This document shows, one piece after another, positions 25,925-35,006 of a stretch of DNA of 64,000 nt. Within the stretch, counting starts at the first letter, position 1; each line of letters starts with the position of its first letter. The notes beneath the pieces are model-generated. The model was not told where the DNA came from. It did no database searches and saw nothing but the letters and a program-made list of their open reading frames with translations. The DNA is from Lachnospiraceae bacterium. GTDB lineage: Bacteria > Bacillota > Clostridia > Lachnospirales > Lachnospiraceae. A program made the translations under genes and the position numbers. The stretch is from NCBI GenBank assembly GCA_910575475.1, contig CAJTGD010000027.1, positions 22,706-86,705 of the forward strand, read 5' to 3'.

Positions 25925-26872
25925 ATGATGAAACAACCACTGATCATACTGACAGGACCTACCGCAGTCGGGAAGACGAAGATGTCCATCGCCCTGGCAA
26001 AGGCGGTCGGCGGGGAGATCATTTCCGCAGATTCCATGCAGGTCTACCGCCAGATGGACATCGGCTCCGCGAAGATCCGTCCGGAGGAAATGGACGGGAT
26101 CCGGCACCATCTGATCGATGTGCTGGATCCGGACGAGGCGTTCCATGTGGTCCGTTTTCAGGAGATGGCAAAGGCGGCTATGGACCAGATCTACGGGAGG
26201 CACAAGATCCCGATCCTGACAGGGGGAACGGGGTTTTATATCCAGGCCGTTTTATATGACATCGACTTTACGGAAAACGGAGGCGACAGCGCATACCGGA
26301 GAGAACTGGAAGGACTGGCACGGGAGAATGGGCCGGAATTTCTCCACCGGATGCTTGCGCAGGTGGACGCCCGGTCCGCGGAGGAGATCCACGCCCACAA
26401 TGTGAAGCGGACCATCCGCGCGCTGGAACATTTCCATCAGACCGGGGAAAAAATATCGGAGCACAATCAGGAGCAGAGGGAAAAGGAATCTCCCTACAAT
26501 TTTGCCTATTTTGTATTGAACGACGAACGGCAGCGTCTGTATGAGCGGATCGACCGCCGGGTGGACGAGATGCTGGAGGAAGGGCTGGAGGAAGAGGTGA
26601 TCCGGCTTAAGGATCGCGGATTTACAAGGGACATGGTCTCCATGCAGGGTCTTGGATATAAGGAAATGCTGGATTATCTGGAAGGAAACTGCTCCTTGGA
26701 GGAGGCCGTCACGGTCATCAAACGGGACACCCGGCATTTCGCGAAGCGGCAGATCACCTGGTTCAAGCGGGAGCGGGATGTGATCTGGCTTGACAAGGAC
26801 AAAGCGGATCATGATGAGGATGTATTATTAAACCAGATGCTTGGTGAACTGAAAAGACGGCAGATCGTATGA
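25925..26872 (+). CDS. miaA: tRNA dimethylallyltransferase MiaA
   Basis: 315 aa. Transfers dimethylallyl to A37 of tRNAs for UNN codons, making the substrate of MiaB. P-loop GPTAVGKTKMSIALA is at the N-terminus. DSMQVYRQMDIGSAK, HLIDVLDPDEAFHVVRF and GGTGFYIQAVLYD follow in order; late motifs are MQGLGYKEM and RDTRHFAKRQITWFKR. Two adjacent ATG codons (25925, 25928) are possible. hfq, which often follows miaA, is not present. Confidence 0.97.
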   Translation: MMKQPLIILTGPTAVGKTKMSIALAKAVGGEIISADSMQVYRQMDIGSAKIRPEEMDGIRHHLIDVLDPDEAFHVVRFQEMAKAAMDQIYGRHKIPILTGGTGFYIQAVLYDIDFTENGGDSAYRRELEGLARENGPEFLHRMLAQVDARSAEEIHAHNVKRTIRALEHFHQTGEKISEHNQEQREKESPYNFAYFVLNDERQRLYERIDRRVDEMLEEGLEEEVIRLKDRGFTRDMVSMQGLGYKEMLDYLEGNCSLEEAVTVIKRDTRHFAKRQITWFKRERDVIWLDKDKADHDEDVLLNQMLGELKRRQIV

Positions 26873-26936
26873 CGCGCATGGAACTGCATTTTACACTGTG
26901 AAGAAAAAAGAGCAGGAAAAAGGAGAAACAGATCAA

Positions 26937-28235
26937 ATGGAACAGTTAAAGATATACAAAAGCCTTGGAATCTCGGAGGAAGTATTCGCGGCCGGAGAAC
27001 GACTGGAGCAGGAGTTGATGCCCCGGTTTCTGGAATTTGAAAAAACGGCGGAATTAAACCAGTTAAAGGTACTGGGGGCCATGCAGAAGAACCGGGTCAG
27101 CGCGGAGTGCTTCCAGTATTCCACCGGATACGGATACAATGACAACGGAAGGGATACGCTGGAACGCGTTTATGCGGATACCTTTCACACGGAGGCGGCT
27201 CTTGTCCGCCCCCAGATCACCTGTGGGACACACGCTCTGGCATTGGCATTGTCCGCGAATCTGCGTCCGGGAGACGAGCTCTTGTCCCCTGTGGGAAAGC
27301 CTTATGATACCCTGGAAGAGGTGATCGGGATCCGGCCCTCCAGAGGATCCCTGGCGGAATACGGGGTCACCTACCGGCAGGTGGAATTGAAAGAAGACGG
27401 ATATTTCGACTATCCGGCCATTGAGCGGAGCCTGAATGAGAAAACGAAATTGGTCACCATCCAGCGCTCCAAGGGCTATCAGACCCGGCCCAGCTATTCC
27501 GTGGAAAAGATCGGGGAGCTGATCGCCTTCATCAAGAGAATCCGTCCGGACGTGATCTGCATGGTGGATAACTGCTACGGTGAATTTGTGGAGAACAGAG
27601 AACCCAGCGACGTAGGCGCGGACATGGTGGTAGGGTCTCTGATCAAGAATCCGGGGGGCGGACTGGCGCCCATCGGCGGTTATGTGGCAGGCCGGGAAGA
27701 TCTGATCGAGAACTGCGGGTGCCGCCTGACCTCTCCGGGACTGGGCCGGGAGGTGGGTGCTTCCCTGGGTGTGATGCAGTCCTTCTACCAGGGCTTTTTC
27801 CTGGCTCCAGTGGTGGTTGCCAGCGCCTTAAAAGGAGCCGTATTTGCGGCCAATATTTACGAGCGGCTTGGCTTTTCCGTGATTCCGAACAGTGTGGAAT
27901 CCAGGCATGATATCATCCAGGCCGTAACGCTTGGGATCCCGGAGGGCGTGGTTGCGTTCTGCCAGGGCGTACAGGCGGCGGCCCCGGTGGACAGCTATGT
28001 GACCCCGGTTCCCTGGGCCATGCCGGGCTATGACAGCGATGTGATCATGGCGGCAGGGGCATTTGTACAGGGATCCTCCATTGAGCTGAGCGCGGACGGA
28101 CCCATCAAGCCGCCTTATGCCGTGTACTTCCAGGGCGGGCTCACCTGGCCCAGCGCAAAGCTGGGGATCCTGCAGTCGCTGCAGTATCTGGTGAACGCGG
28201 GGCTGGTGTCCGGCCGTCAGATCGAAACCTTGTGA
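26937..28235 (+). CDS. PLP-dependent methionine gamma-lyase-like protein (aluminium-resistance family)
   Basis: 432 aa; fold-type I PLP enzyme of the PF06838 family, annotated as methionine gamma-lyase family or aluminium resistance protein. Visible: ITCGTHALALALSANLRPGD (cofactor pocket), VCMVDNCYGEF in the form ICMVDNCYGEFVE (Asp to pyridine N), and GSLIKNPGGGLAPIGGY with the Schiff-base Lys in SLIKNPGG. The true substrate of the family is not settled. ATG 26937 has AAGGAG ten bases upstream; an earlier frame-open stretch from 26898 lacks a site. Confidence 0.88.
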   Translation: MEQLKIYKSLGISEEVFAAGERLEQELMPRFLEFEKTAELNQLKVLGAMQKNRVSAECFQYSTGYGYNDNGRDTLERVYADTFHTEAALVRPQITCGTHALALALSANLRPGDELLSPVGKPYDTLEEVIGIRPSRGSLAEYGVTYRQVELKEDGYFDYPAIERSLNEKTKLVTIQRSKGYQTRPSYSVEKIGELIAFIKRIRPDVICMVDNCYGEFVENREPSDVGADMVVGSLIKNPGGGLAPIGGYVAGREDLIENCGCRLTSPGLGREVGASLGVMQSFYQGFFLAPVVVASALKGAVFAANIYERLGFSVIPNSVESRHDIIQAVTLGIPEGVVAFCQGVQAAAPVDSYVTPVPWAMPGYDSDVIMAAGAFVQGSSIELSADGPIKPPYAVYFQGGLTWPSAKLGILQSLQYLVNAGLVSGRQIETL

Positions 28236-28329
28236 AACGGCTGAATGGCCATAATGGGATGTTGTAACTGCTCCGATCTGCGAAGTACTGGGCAGATATT
28301 GGATGCTTTAGAAAAGAAGGAGGGCGGAA

Positions 28330-29556
28330 ATGGGAAATGTAACCATCATCGGGGGCGGGGCTTCCGGCCTGACGGCGGCCATCACCGCAGCGTCTGCCGG
28401 GGCCAGGGTGACTCTGATCGAGCAGAATGACCGGGTGGGGAAAAAGATTTTATCCACCGGAAACGGAAGATGCAACTATACCAATATGCACCAGGAGCCT
28501 TCCTGCTATCATTCGGAGGATCCGTCCTTTCCATGGGGGATCATCCGGCAGTTTGATGCCGGAGAAACCGTAAAATTTTTCCGGGAGCTGGGCATTTTTC
28601 CAAAAAACCGGGAGGGCTATTTGTATCCCAATTCCGACCAGGCATCCTCGGTCCTGGATGTGCTTCGGATGGAATGCCGGAGACTCCATACGGAGATAAG
28701 GACAGACTGCAGATGTACAGAGATCCGGCCGAAAAAAAACGGGTTTCGCCTGAAAACCACGTCAGGAGAATTTTCTGCGGATCGGGTGGTCCTGGCCGCA
28801 GGTTCCGCTGCGTCAGCCGTGGCCGGAAGCGGGGATCTGGGCTACCGGCTTGCCAGACAGCTGGGACACCGGATCGTACCGGTGGTTCCGGCGCTGGTTC
28901 AGCTCCGGTGCCGGGAGGACTTTTACAAAAGCGTCTCCGGGGTGCGGGTGGCAGGAGCCGTTGAGATCTTTGCGGATCAGGTCTGCATTGCAAGGAACCA
29001 GGGAGAGATCCAGCTGACCAATTACGGAATCTCCGGCATCCCGGTCTTTCAGGTGAGCGGCGCGGCGGCCCGGGCTTTATATCACAGACAGTCCGTGAAG
29101 GCGGTGCTGGATTTCATGCCGGATATGGAATGGGAAGCCTTTCTGGGCTTTTTGAAGGAACGGATCCGGATCCGCCCGGAAAAAACACTGGAGGAGTTCT
29201 TTGTAGGGCTGTTCCCGAAAAAGCTGTGGGATCTGTGGCTCCGTCTCGGCGGACTTCCCCGGATCCAGGCCGCGGGGACGCTTACGGATGGACAGATGGA
29301 AGCGCTGGCCCGTCTGATCCGGCAGTTTGAAACCAACGTCACCGCCGCCAATTCCTTTGCCCAGGCACAGGTCTGCCGGGGAGGCGTAGATACCCGGGAC
29401 GTGGATCCCAGGACACTGGAATCCCGTTTGATCCCGGGGCTTTATTTTGCCGGGGAGGTGCTGGATGTGGACGGACTCTGCGGCGGGTATAACCTGCAGT
29501 GGGCATGGTCCAGCGGCCATGTGGCGGGAAAGGAGGCGGCCCATGCTAAGACTTAA
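28330..29556 (+). CDS. FAD-dependent oxidoreductase, HI0933/BaiN-like
   Basis: 408 aa flavoprotein with an N-terminal dinucleotide fold (VTIIGGGASGLTAAITAASAGA) and the family phrase KKILSTGNGRCNYTN. The C-terminal second FAD contact is GLYFAGEVLDVDGLCGGYNLQWAWSSG (ends GLYFAGEVLD and QWAWSSG). Members are annotated as aminoacetone oxidase or flavoprotein; BaiN reduces bile-acid intermediates in one gut Clostridium, but that is not transferable from sequence alone. The strong site AAGGAGGGCGG precedes ATG. Overlaps the next flavoprotein by 14 bases. Confidence 0.88.
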   Translation: MGNVTIIGGGASGLTAAITAASAGARVTLIEQNDRVGKKILSTGNGRCNYTNMHQEPSCYHSEDPSFPWGIIRQFDAGETVKFFRELGIFPKNREGYLYPNSDQASSVLDVLRMECRRLHTEIRTDCRCTEIRPKKNGFRLKTTSGEFSADRVVLAAGSAASAVAGSGDLGYRLARQLGHRIVPVVPALVQLRCREDFYKSVSGVRVAGAVEIFADQVCIARNQGEIQLTNYGISGIPVFQVSGAAARALYHRQSVKAVLDFMPDMEWEAFLGFLKERIRIRPEKTLEEFFVGLFPKKLWDLWLRLGGLPRIQAAGTLTDGQMEALARLIRQFETNVTAANSFAQAQVCRGGVDTRDVDPRTLESRLIPGLYFAGEVLDVDGLCGGYNLQWAWSSGHVAGKEAAHAKT

Positions 29557-31159
29557 TCAGATCCGGCTTCGGCCGGGACACAGTGAACAGGAGCTGGAAG
29601 ACAGAATCCGAAAGCTTTTAAATCTGAAAAAATCCGAACCTTTGGAATATCGGATCTTCAAACAGTCCATTGACGCCAGAAAAAAGCCGGAAATTTATTA
29701 TACCTATACGGTGGATGTGAAGCTTCGGCAGGAGGAGGCTGTTCTGAAACGGGCAGGCCAAAAGAAACAGAAGCCCGGACAGATCGAAAAGCAGGAAGAG
29801 GTTCTCTACCGGACACCGGCTCACGGATCGGAAAACCTTTCCCACAGGCCGGTGGTGGCCGGGGCAGGCCCTGCCGGACTGTTCTGCGCCTGGATTCTGG
29901 CGCGGGAGGGATATCGGCCGCTGCTGCTGGAAAGAGGCGCTCCGGTGGAGGAGCGGATCCGGGATGTGGAGGCGTTCTGGAAAGGGGGACCTCTGGACCC
30001 GGAATCCAATGTTCAGTTCGGGGAGGGCGGTGCAGGCACCTTTTCCGACGGAAAGCTGAATACTTTGGTGAAGGATGCTCACGGCCGGAACCGTCTGGTG
30101 CTGGAAGCCTTTGTCCGTTTCGGCGCGCCGGAGCAGATCCTGTATGAGCAGAAGCCGCACATCGGTACGGATATCCTTTCCCGGGTGATCCGAAATCTAC
30201 GGGAGGAGATCCGGCAGTCCGGCGGGGAGATCCGGTTTCACAGCCGTCTCACCGGCCTCACCTGCGCAGAGAACGCGGGGGGCCGCAGCCTTCGGCAGAT
30301 CACGGTCAATGACACGGAGGAGATTCCCGCAGAGGTCCTGGTGATCGCTGTCGGGCACAGCGCCAGAGATACCTTCGGGATGCTTTTGGACAGCGGGATT
30401 CCCATGCAGGCCAAGGCCTTTGCGGTGGGGGTGCGCGTGGAGCATCCCCAGCAGATGATCCAGAACGTCCAGTACGGAAGCAGCTGGGCCGGGAAGCTGC
30501 CTGCCGCGTCCTATAAGCTGTCGGAAAATCTGGACAACGGACGGGGCGTGTATACCTTCTGCATGTGTCCGGGAGGGTATGTGGTCAACGCATCCTCCGA
30601 GGCGGGGCGGATTGCCGTCAACGGCATGAGCTACCACGGCCGGGCGGGAAGCAATGCCAACAGTGCGGTGATCGTAACCGTATCTCCCAAAGATTTTGGG
30701 AATGACCATCCTCTTGCCGGGGTAGAATTTCAGCGCCGGCTGGAAGCTCTCGCATACCGGGAGGGACAGGGCCGGATTCCGGTGCAGTGCTTTGGGGACT
30801 TCCGCAGGAATGTGCCGACAACGGCGCTGGGAGAGATCCTGCCCCAGATCAAAGGGGAATACAGGCTGGCAAATGTGCGGAGGATCTTCCCGGAAGAGCT
30901 GGCGGACTCCCTGCAGCGGGGGATCTGCGCCATGGATCGGAAGATTCCCGGATTTGCAAGGGAGGATATGGTACTGTCCGGCGTGGAGAGCCGGACTTCG
31001 TCGCCGGTGCGGATGGTCCGGGGAGATACATTGGAATGTGAGATCGGCGGGATCTATCCCTGCGGCGAAGGGGCCGGGTACGCAGGGGGGATCATGTCGG
31101 CGGCTATGGATGGGGTGAAAGTGGGGGAAGCGATTGTTGGGCGGTTTAGGGGGGTGTGA
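29543..31159 (+). CDS. Uncharacterised FAD-dependent dehydrogenase (COG2509-like)
   Basis: 538 aa. An N-terminal roughly 90-residue ferredoxin-like alpha/beta lobe (MLRLNQIRLRPGHS) precedes the FAD fold (PVVAGAGPAGLFCAWILARE). FGEGGAGTFSDGKLNTLV, TYKMCPGG-like TFCMCPGGYVVNASSE and the C-terminal IYPCGEGAGYAGGIMSAAMDG are hallmarks of this family. Its substrate is unknown. ATG 29543 has GGAGG eight bases upstream and sits inside the preceding flavoprotein gene, so the two are co-translated. Confidence 0.88.
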   Translation: MLRLNQIRLRPGHSEQELEDRIRKLLNLKKSEPLEYRIFKQSIDARKKPEIYYTYTVDVKLRQEEAVLKRAGQKKQKPGQIEKQEEVLYRTPAHGSENLSHRPVVAGAGPAGLFCAWILAREGYRPLLLERGAPVEERIRDVEAFWKGGPLDPESNVQFGEGGAGTFSDGKLNTLVKDAHGRNRLVLEAFVRFGAPEQILYEQKPHIGTDILSRVIRNLREEIRQSGGEIRFHSRLTGLTCAENAGGRSLRQITVNDTEEIPAEVLVIAVGHSARDTFGMLLDSGIPMQAKAFAVGVRVEHPQQMIQNVQYGSSWAGKLPAASYKLSENLDNGRGVYTFCMCPGGYVVNASSEAGRIAVNGMSYHGRAGSNANSAVIVTVSPKDFGNDHPLAGVEFQRRLEALAYREGQGRIPVQCFGDFRRNVPTTALGEILPQIKGEYRLANVRRIFPEELADSLQRGICAMDRKIPGFAREDMVLSGVESRTSSPVRMVRGDTLECEIGGIYPCGEGAGYAGGIMSAAMDGVKVGEAIVGRFRGV

Positions 31160-31183
31160 ATGAAGGGAATATCCCAATCGTCC

Positions 31184-31379
31184 GTTTCTATTCACAGCCG
31201 CCACTCCAAACGCATGCGCAAAAACAGCCGGCAAGCCGGCTGCCGCTGCGCCGCAGCTTGATTTTTTGCTTATATGTTTGGAGTGACTGCTTCCCGCCGC
31301 AGGAGAACCGGCAGACAGATTCTTACAAGCGAGCTTGACGAATCTGTCTGCCGGTTCTCCTGCGGCTGTGAATAGAAAC
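31184..31379. repeat. Nested palindromic element B (same fold as element A)
   Basis: This fills most of the 323-bp gap between the flavoprotein and radC genes. An 18-bp perfect outer inverted repeat (31184-31201 with 31362-31379) encloses two hairpins. The core hairpin has arms CACTCCAAAC (31202-31211) and 31276-31285, then 6-nt spacers, then GCAAAAA/TTTTTGC (31218-31224/31263-31269) around two mini-hairpins (31225-31242, 31245-31257). The second is a perfect 26-bp stem (31297-31322 with 31340-31365) with a 17-nt loop. Core spacings equal those of element A. Non-coding; family not recognised. Confidence 0.88.
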
Positions 31380-31482
31380 TGGTGTTTCACAAAAATTTCA
31401 GATTCGAAACCTGTACACGATTTTCAAATTATGGTAAAATACGTGTTATGTGCTGTGCCATCTTCATAGCAGGTAAAAACAT

Positions 31483-32172
31483 ATGAAAACAATGAAAGAA
31501 CTGAACATGGAAGAACGTCCTTATGAGAAGTGCGAACGGTTTGGGCCGGAGAACCTGACGGACAGTGAGCTGCTGGCGGTTCTTCTGCGGACCGGGACGC
31601 GGGGGGAAAACATCGTGGAGCTGGCGAAGCGGATCCTGTATTCGGATCAATTCCAGGGAGGACTTCTGGGCATCCACCGCTGGTCTTTTGAACAGCTGAC
31701 CCGGATCAAGGGGATCGGCAAGGTCAAGGCTACCCAGATCCTCTGTCTCTGCGAGCTTGCCAAAAGGCTTTCCAAGGCAAGTGCGGGGCCGGAACTGAAT
31801 TTCGATATTCCCAGTACCATTGCGCGCTATTATATGGAGGATCTGCGGCATCAGAAGCAGGAGACCATGAAGCTTTTGCTCCTGAATACCAAGTCCAGGC
31901 TCATAGGAGAGACGGATATTTCCAGGGGGACCGTCAACGCGTCGGTCATTTCTCCAAGGGAATTGTTTGTAGAGGCTCTGCAGAAGGACGCTGTGTCAAT
32001 CATCCTGCTCCATAACCATCCCAGCGGCGATCCCACGCCCAGCAGGGAGGATATTCTTGTCACCAGGAGAGTGTATGAGGCCGGTATGATGATCGGTGTG
32101 GAGCTTCTGGACCATATCATCATCGGTAATAACTGCTACAGTAGCATGAGGGAGCAGGGGATCCTGAACTAA
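31483..32172 (+). CDS. radC: JAB-domain protein RadC
   Basis: 229 aa. An N-terminal helix-hairpin-helix (IKGIGKVKATQILCLCELAKR) is followed by an MPN+/JAB metalloprotease-like domain with HNHPSGDPTPSREDI and the upstream Glu of GTVNASVISPRELF. The family is historically called DNA repair protein, but its biochemical role is unproven. It begins the mreBCD block, as in most Firmicutes. No clear Shine-Dalgarno site precedes ATG 31483. Confidence 0.93.
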   Translation: MKTMKELNMEERPYEKCERFGPENLTDSELLAVLLRTGTRGENIVELAKRILYSDQFQGGLLGIHRWSFEQLTRIKGIGKVKATQILCLCELAKRLSKASAGPELNFDIPSTIARYYMEDLRHQKQETMKLLLLNTKSRLIGETDISRGTVNASVISPRELFVEALQKDAVSIILLHNHPSGDPTPSREDILVTRRVYEAGMMIGVELLDHIIIGNNCYSSMREQGILN

Positions 32173-32207
32173 GGGACTGTATGCTCTGAAAAAAGGAAGT
32201 GTAACGG

Positions 32208-33239
32208 ATGTTCCGGAATATTTACGGGCTGGATCTGGGAACCTACGAGATCAAGGTTTTTGATAAAAAAAGAGATTTTATCTGGAAAGAACGAAATATC
32301 ATTGCTAAAAAAGATCAGAAATTCCTCTATGCGGTGGGAGATGAGGCATGGGACATGTTTGAGAAGGCGCCGGAGAATATCGAAGTGCTGTTTCCCATGC
32401 AGGGCGGCGCGATCGCAAAATTTGACGACATGCAGTGCCTCCTTCAGGAGCTTTTAAAAAAGGAACGCCCCTTTTACGGCGGTTCGGAATATCTGGTGGC
32501 GGTTCCCACGGATGTCACGGAGGTGGAGAAGCGGGCGTTCTACGACCTGGTCTGCCATTCCGCGGCCCGGGCCAGGACCGTCAGGATCGCGGAGCGGGCC
32601 ATTGTGGATGCCATCGGCTTCGGGGTCAATGTGAACCGCACGGATGGGATTTTTATCGTCAATATGGGCGGAGGCTCCACCGAGATCTCGGTTCTGTCCC
32701 GCGGCGGGATGGTCATGAACCGGCTGATGAAGCTGGGCGGGGAGCATCTGGATCAGGCGATCCAGGATCAGGTACGGCATCACCTGGAATTTCTGATCGG
32801 CAGGCGCACGGCGGAGATGCTGCGCCAGGATTTCGGGATCTTCGAGGATGCCACCTGTACCGCAATCAACGTATCCGGCAGGAATCTGCGCACCAGGGTA
32901 CCGGAATACCGGGAGATCCCGGTGGGGATGGTGCGGGCGGCCATGCGGGAGCCGCTGAAGGAATGTGTGTCGGAGATCCGGGCCATGTTCGACCGGACGC
33001 CTCCCACCGTGCGCAGCGGTCTGCAGAAGAACGGGATCTGCCTCACCGGAGGGCTGGCCAATTTAAAGGAGCTTTCTACATATCTGGAGGAAAGCACAGG
33101 TCTCGCGGTCCGAACAGTTTCCCGTCCGGAGCTCTGCGTGGTGGAAGGACTGAAGAAGATCATCCAGGACAAGCGGGCATATAAAGAATGGACCTATTCC
33201 CTGCTGGATGGGGAGTACAAATGGTTAAGAAAGCTTTAA
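32208..33239 (+). CDS. mreB: Rod-shape-determining actin homologue MreB
   Basis: 343 aa. Bacterial actin that guides the elongation machinery along the membrane. Phosphate loops are YGLDLGTYEIKVFD and FIVNMGGGSTEISVLS, and the hinge/adenosine region is CLTGGLANLKELSTYL. The divergent first loop (GTYEIKV rather than GTANTLI) places it among MreB-like variants found in Clostridia. Followed by mreC and mreD; a second, more typical mreB may exist outside the window. Confidence 0.92.
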   Translation: MFRNIYGLDLGTYEIKVFDKKRDFIWKERNIIAKKDQKFLYAVGDEAWDMFEKAPENIEVLFPMQGGAIAKFDDMQCLLQELLKKERPFYGGSEYLVAVPTDVTEVEKRAFYDLVCHSAARARTVRIAERAIVDAIGFGVNVNRTDGIFIVNMGGGSTEISVLSRGGMVMNRLMKLGGEHLDQAIQDQVRHHLEFLIGRRTAEMLRQDFGIFEDATCTAINVSGRNLRTRVPEYREIPVGMVRAAMREPLKECVSEIRAMFDRTPPTVRSGLQKNGICLTGGLANLKELSTYLEESTGLAVRTVSRPELCVVEGLKKIIQDKRAYKEWTYSLLDGEYKWLRKL

Positions 33240-33269
33240 GACAGATTGCAGGGGGAACGATCATCCATT

Positions 33270-34418
33270 ATGAAGAAAAAAAATCAGACGACCAATACAA
33301 ATAAATATCTGCTTGCCGGATTGACCATGGTCTGCATCCTGCTGATGCTGCTGTCCGTATTCTATGAAAAGACAGCGGGACCGTTTAAGGTGCTTGCCAA
33401 TCTTACGGTCATTCCGATGCAGCAGGGGTTCAATAAGGTGGGCAGTCTGCTCATCGATGTCAGTGAGAACTTCGGGACACTGGAGGAAGCGCGTAAATTA
33501 AATAAAAGCCTGCAGGCGCAGATCGATGAGCTGATCATGCAGAACAACAACCTGCAGGAGGAAAAATACGAGCTGGAGCGGCTCAGGGAATTGTACAAAT
33601 TGGACCAGAATTACGCGGAATACGAAAAGGTCGGCGCCCGTGTGATCAGCAAGGATCCCGGAAACTGGTTCAGCAGCTTTACCATCGATAAAGGTAGCCT
33701 GAACGGGATTCGGGTGGATATGAACGTGATTGCGGGGAGCGGGCTGGTAGGGATCGTGACTGAGGTCGGGCCTACCTGGGCGACCGTGCGTTCCATCATC
33801 GATGATTCCAGCAATATGGGAGGCATGGTACTGTCTACCTCGGACACCTGTATCGTGCGCGGAGACCTGTCCCTGATCAATGACGGGAAGATGCGTTTTG
33901 AGCAGATGGAGAATAACGACAATAAGGTGGAGGTGGGCGAGCAGATCGTGACCTCACATATCAGCGATAAATACCTGCAGGGGATCCTGATCGGTTATGT
34001 CAGCGAGGTGCAGGTGGATTCGAATAACCTGACCCGCTCAGGGTATCTTACCCCTGTGGTCAATTTTAAAAAGCTTCAGGAAGTGCTCGTCATCACGAAG
34101 ACCAAGGCGGAGCTGACCGGAACCGATGTGACCCAGGAGGATGCAGGAGCAGCAGAACCGGCCGGAGCAGAGGCGGGAGGAGACGCCGGAGCCGGGAATG
34201 AAGCAGGAGAAGGCCAGCCTTCCGGAAATGAACCGGCGGACGGGCAGCCTGCGGAAAATGGAGCCGGGGAAGGCGTGCCTCCCGAAAGCGGAGCAGAAGA
34301 CGGTGCGCCTCCGGAAGACGGAGCAGACCAGGGAGAGCCGGGCGGAGAAGGAACCCAGGGAGCTCCTCCGGACGCCCCCTCAGGAGCTGAAGCTCAATCC
34401 GGGGCAGAAGGGCAGTGA
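33270..34418 (+). CDS. mreC: Cell-shape protein MreC
   Basis: 382 aa. Bitopic membrane protein linking MreB to PBP2. N-terminal membrane helix (LLAGLTMVCILLMLLSVFY), a dimerising coiled coil (about residues 68-108) and the two beta-barrel lobes (ARVISKDPGNWFSSFTIDKG ... VVNFKKLQEVLVI). After about residue 285 comes a tail of some 95 residues, almost purely Ala, Gly, Glu, Pro and Asn, not part of the usual fold. Start ATG 33270 is chosen to give a normal N-terminus; the ribosome site (GGGGGA) is distant. Confidence 0.93.
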   Translation: MKKKNQTTNTNKYLLAGLTMVCILLMLLSVFYEKTAGPFKVLANLTVIPMQQGFNKVGSLLIDVSENFGTLEEARKLNKSLQAQIDELIMQNNNLQEEKYELERLRELYKLDQNYAEYEKVGARVISKDPGNWFSSFTIDKGSLNGIRVDMNVIAGSGLVGIVTEVGPTWATVRSIIDDSSNMGGMVLSTSDTCIVRGDLSLINDGKMRFEQMENNDNKVEVGEQIVTSHISDKYLQGILIGYVSEVQVDSNNLTRSGYLTPVVNFKKLQEVLVITKTKAELTGTDVTQEDAGAAEPAGAEAGGDAGAGNEAGEGQPSGNEPADGQPAENGAGEGVPPESGAEDGAPPEDGADQGEPGGEGTQGAPPDAPSGAEAQSGAEGQ

Positions 34419-34472
34419 TCTCGCAGTATCGCAGTCAGTACATGCATTATCTAATATGAAAGGAGCAGGTAT

Positions 34473-35006
34473 ATGAAGGGGATAAAGATCAAACGCGTCA
34501 TTGTGACGGCACTGACAGTATGCATCTGCTATATGCTGCAGTGTACCCTGTTTCCCAACCTGACGCTTGCATCCATAAAGCCCAATATCCTGATCATCTT
34601 GACCGCTTCCTACGGATTCATGCGCGGACCGAGAGACGGGATGCTGGTAGGCTTTTTTTCAGGACTTCTGATGGACATCCAGTTCGGCAATATTCTGGGT
34701 TTCTATGCCCTGATCTATCTGCTCGCAGGCTATGTGAACGGACTGTTTGAGCAGATGTATTATGATGACGATATCAAGCTGCCATTGGCACTGGTAGGAG
34801 CAACAGAGTTTATCTACGGGCTGATCATCTATCTGCTGATGTTCATGCTTCGGAGCGAATTTGATTTTTTACACTATCTGAGACATATTATCATACCGGA
34901 GCTCATATATACTATAGTAGTGACACTGGGGCTGTATCCCCTCATACTTTTCATAAACCGCAGGTTAGAGGCAGAAGAAAAAAGGAGTGCAGGCAAATTT
35001 GTTTAG
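34473..35006 (+). CDS. mreD: Rod-shape-determining protein MreD
   Basis: 177 aa, five to six predicted membrane helices. Partner of MreC in the elongasome. The signature KPNILIILTASYGFMRGPRDGMLVGFFSGLLMDIQ (ends KPNILIIL and GLLMDI) is typical. AAAGGAG precedes ATG. Its last codons overlap the PBP2 start. Confidence 0.93.
   Translation: MKGIKIKRVIVTALTVCICYMLQCTLFPNLTLASIKPNILIILTASYGFMRGPRDGMLVGFFSGLLMDIQFGNILGFYALIYLLAGYVNGLFEQMYYDDDIKLPLALVGATEFIYGLIIYLLMFMLRSEFDFLHYLRHIIIPELIYTIVVTLGLYPLILFINRRLEAEEKRSAGKFV

Noticed and set aside
28236..28329. Small + strand frame between the PLP enzyme and the flavoprotein
   Set aside because: Runs into the flavoprotein gene in another frame, shows no conserved motif and has no separate ribosome site.
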